DNA from: Sphingopyxis macrogoltabida
GTDB taxonomy: Bacteria > Pseudomonadota > Alphaproteobacteria > Sphingomonadales > Sphingomonadaceae
Reading direction: 5' to 3'
NCBI RefSeq assembly: GCF_001314325.1
Contig: NZ_CP009429.1
Coordinates: 3,658,501 to 3,722,500 of the forward strand
DNA: 64,000 bases
Part shown: piece after piece, positions 63,987 through 64,000 of the stretch
Layout: each line of letters begins with the position of its first letter
Position numbering within the stretch: the first letter of the stretch is position 1
The notes under the pieces: generated by a model
Database searches by the model: none
The model's input: the letters and a program-made list of their open reading frames with translations, nothing else
Told to the model about the DNA's origin: nothing
Program-made: the position numbers and the translations under genes

Positions 63987-64000
63987 TTGGTGTCGAGTCC

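Overview
The window is high-GC DNA from an alphaproteobacterium of the Sphingomonadales. Sphingopyxis or a close relative fits best: recG divergent from sdhE-mfd, two TonB-dependent receptors, and sphingomonad-type intergenic inverted repeats (lineage is inference from gene content). Genes are tightly packed, with many ATGA or TGATG stop/start overlaps.

Layout. 1-9.7 kb is core: a PilZ protein, recG, sdhE-mfd, an EAL phosphodiesterase, moaA, nadK and tRNA-Asn. 9.7-14.4 kb is an accessory stretch with lower GC. It holds a structured intergenic region, a large protein resembling DpdD of DNA-modification/defence loci, a truncated AbiEi-like antitoxin remnant, a TetR regulator, and an in-frame chimera of a GT2 glycosyltransferase with the tail of a zinc alcohol dehydrogenase. 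15.7-19.3 kb is a phosphate/polyphosphate group (pitA, corA-like, ppk2) with a possible Pho box. 19.4-24.2 kb covers amino acid metabolism: tyrB and phhA with an Lrp regulator, and an omega-aminotransferase with an XRE-cupin regulator.

24.3-36.2 kb is a surface/secretion region. It contains a Slam-like (type XI) outer-membrane protein, a 1568-aa predicted cargo (FecR-like domain, 76-aa tandem repeats, two TbpB-like barrels), a two-component system, a lipoprotein and a secreted TPR-CHAT caspase-like protein.

36.2-47.8 kb is an amine-catabolic operon under a divergent TetR gene. It encodes a TTQ amine dehydrogenase (B-E-D-A order), two c-type cytochromes, a TonB receptor, an aldehyde dehydrogenase and two acyl-CoA synthetases. 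Together these could take an amine to the aldehyde, the acid and the CoA thioester.

47.7-51.3 kb is an ECF sigma/anti-sigma pair with a subtilisin-like protease and a Gly/Ser-rich secreted PRC-barrel protein. Three candidate promoters share GGAAG-N17-CGTT, and two of them form one symmetric divergent element.

51.4-63.2 kb looks like a single LacI regulon: four HSL-type esterases, a TonB receptor, a GH37 trehalase, an acyl-CoA synthetase, an MFS permease and a LacI regulator. Four near-identical 14-bp operators lie in front of its transcription units. I read it as a candidate pathway for using an acylated trehalose (trehalose-lipid-like) compound, which is the most system-like new proposal here. 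The window ends with tRNA-Val and a winged-helix protein.
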